A DNA stretch of 5,581 nucleotides from Planctomycetaceae bacterium. GTDB taxonomy: Bacteria > Planctomycetota > Planctomycetia > Pirellulales > Thermoguttaceae. The stretch spans positions 1-5,581 of the forward strand of contig JAISQH010000242.1 of assembly GCA_031274385.1 (NCBI GenBank), read 5' to 3'. Positions 5,577 through 5,581 of the stretch are shown one piece after another. How positions within the stretch are numbered: the first letter of the stretch is position 1; each line of letters begins with the position of its first letter. The translations under genes and the position numbers were made by a program. The notes under the pieces are model-generated. The model saw nothing but the letters and a program-made list of their open reading frames with translations. It made no database searches and was not told where the DNA came from.

Positions 5577-5581
5577 ACATT

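Noticed and set aside
5392..5580. Minus-strand 62-codon frame at the right edge
   Set aside because: It falls almost wholly inside the hairpin repeat element, so its translation reflects the repeat sequence and not a gene.

Overview
The window looks like a piece of a planctomycete chromosome, possibly a low-GC, host-associated member of the Pirellulales/Thermoguttaceae. This rests on protein type: all three genes encode secreted outer-membrane beta-barrels resembling the BBP2 / OmpL-like porin family (PF07642, formerly DUF1597), which is expanded in Planctomycetes. The lineage is an inference, because there is no rRNA or housekeeping marker here.

Layout. All three genes are on the minus strand, so transcription runs from high to low coordinates. 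The first is at 3542-4927 (461 aa), then 1974-3398 (474 aa), then 485-1825 (446 aa). They are divergent paralogues. Each has an N-terminal signal peptide, a spacer, a barrel that opens at a [YF]GW..[GA]G.Y.NS motif, a shared GT[DE]A....QS.GD..FDY block, a shared GKF.T block, a YSH / [TS]H[SA]G block, and a C-terminal RPE[IL]RYD strand that ends in phenylalanine. The two upstream paralogues carry an unusual Cys-rich spacer (8-9 Cys, CDP/CEP repeats) followed by a basic cluster; in the last gene this is reduced to three Cys. A strong intrinsic terminator (1875-1920) separates the second and third genes, and the third gene has its own good Shine-Dalgarno sequence and a GTG start. No strong terminator separates the first two genes, so they may share a transcript.

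Flanks. The 484 bp on the left and about 650 bp on the right contain no convincing gene but are dense in repeats. The outer ends (about 1-208 and about 5400-5576) are inverted copies of one modular repeat: a CCCCGTGC/GCACGGGG hairpin, AACTCC-n3-GGAGTT hairpins, a 13-bp tandem array and a perfect 21-bp shared block. The right copy has its own 14-bp terminal inverted repeats (5376-5389 and 5563-5576), like a non-autonomous mobile element. A second, different inverted-repeat element (270-457) sits just after the third porin gene. The 5-kb porin block is therefore bracketed by inverted repeats, which suggests a cassette that could be moved, inverted or amplified. No transposase or recombinase is visible.

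How the genes work together. The simplest reading is a locus producing several related outer-membrane channels, perhaps with different substrate preference or expression, diversified by duplication. The Cys-rich spacers in two of them are the most unusual protein feature and could link the barrels to a cross-linked, protein-rich envelope or bind metal. That role is inferred only.
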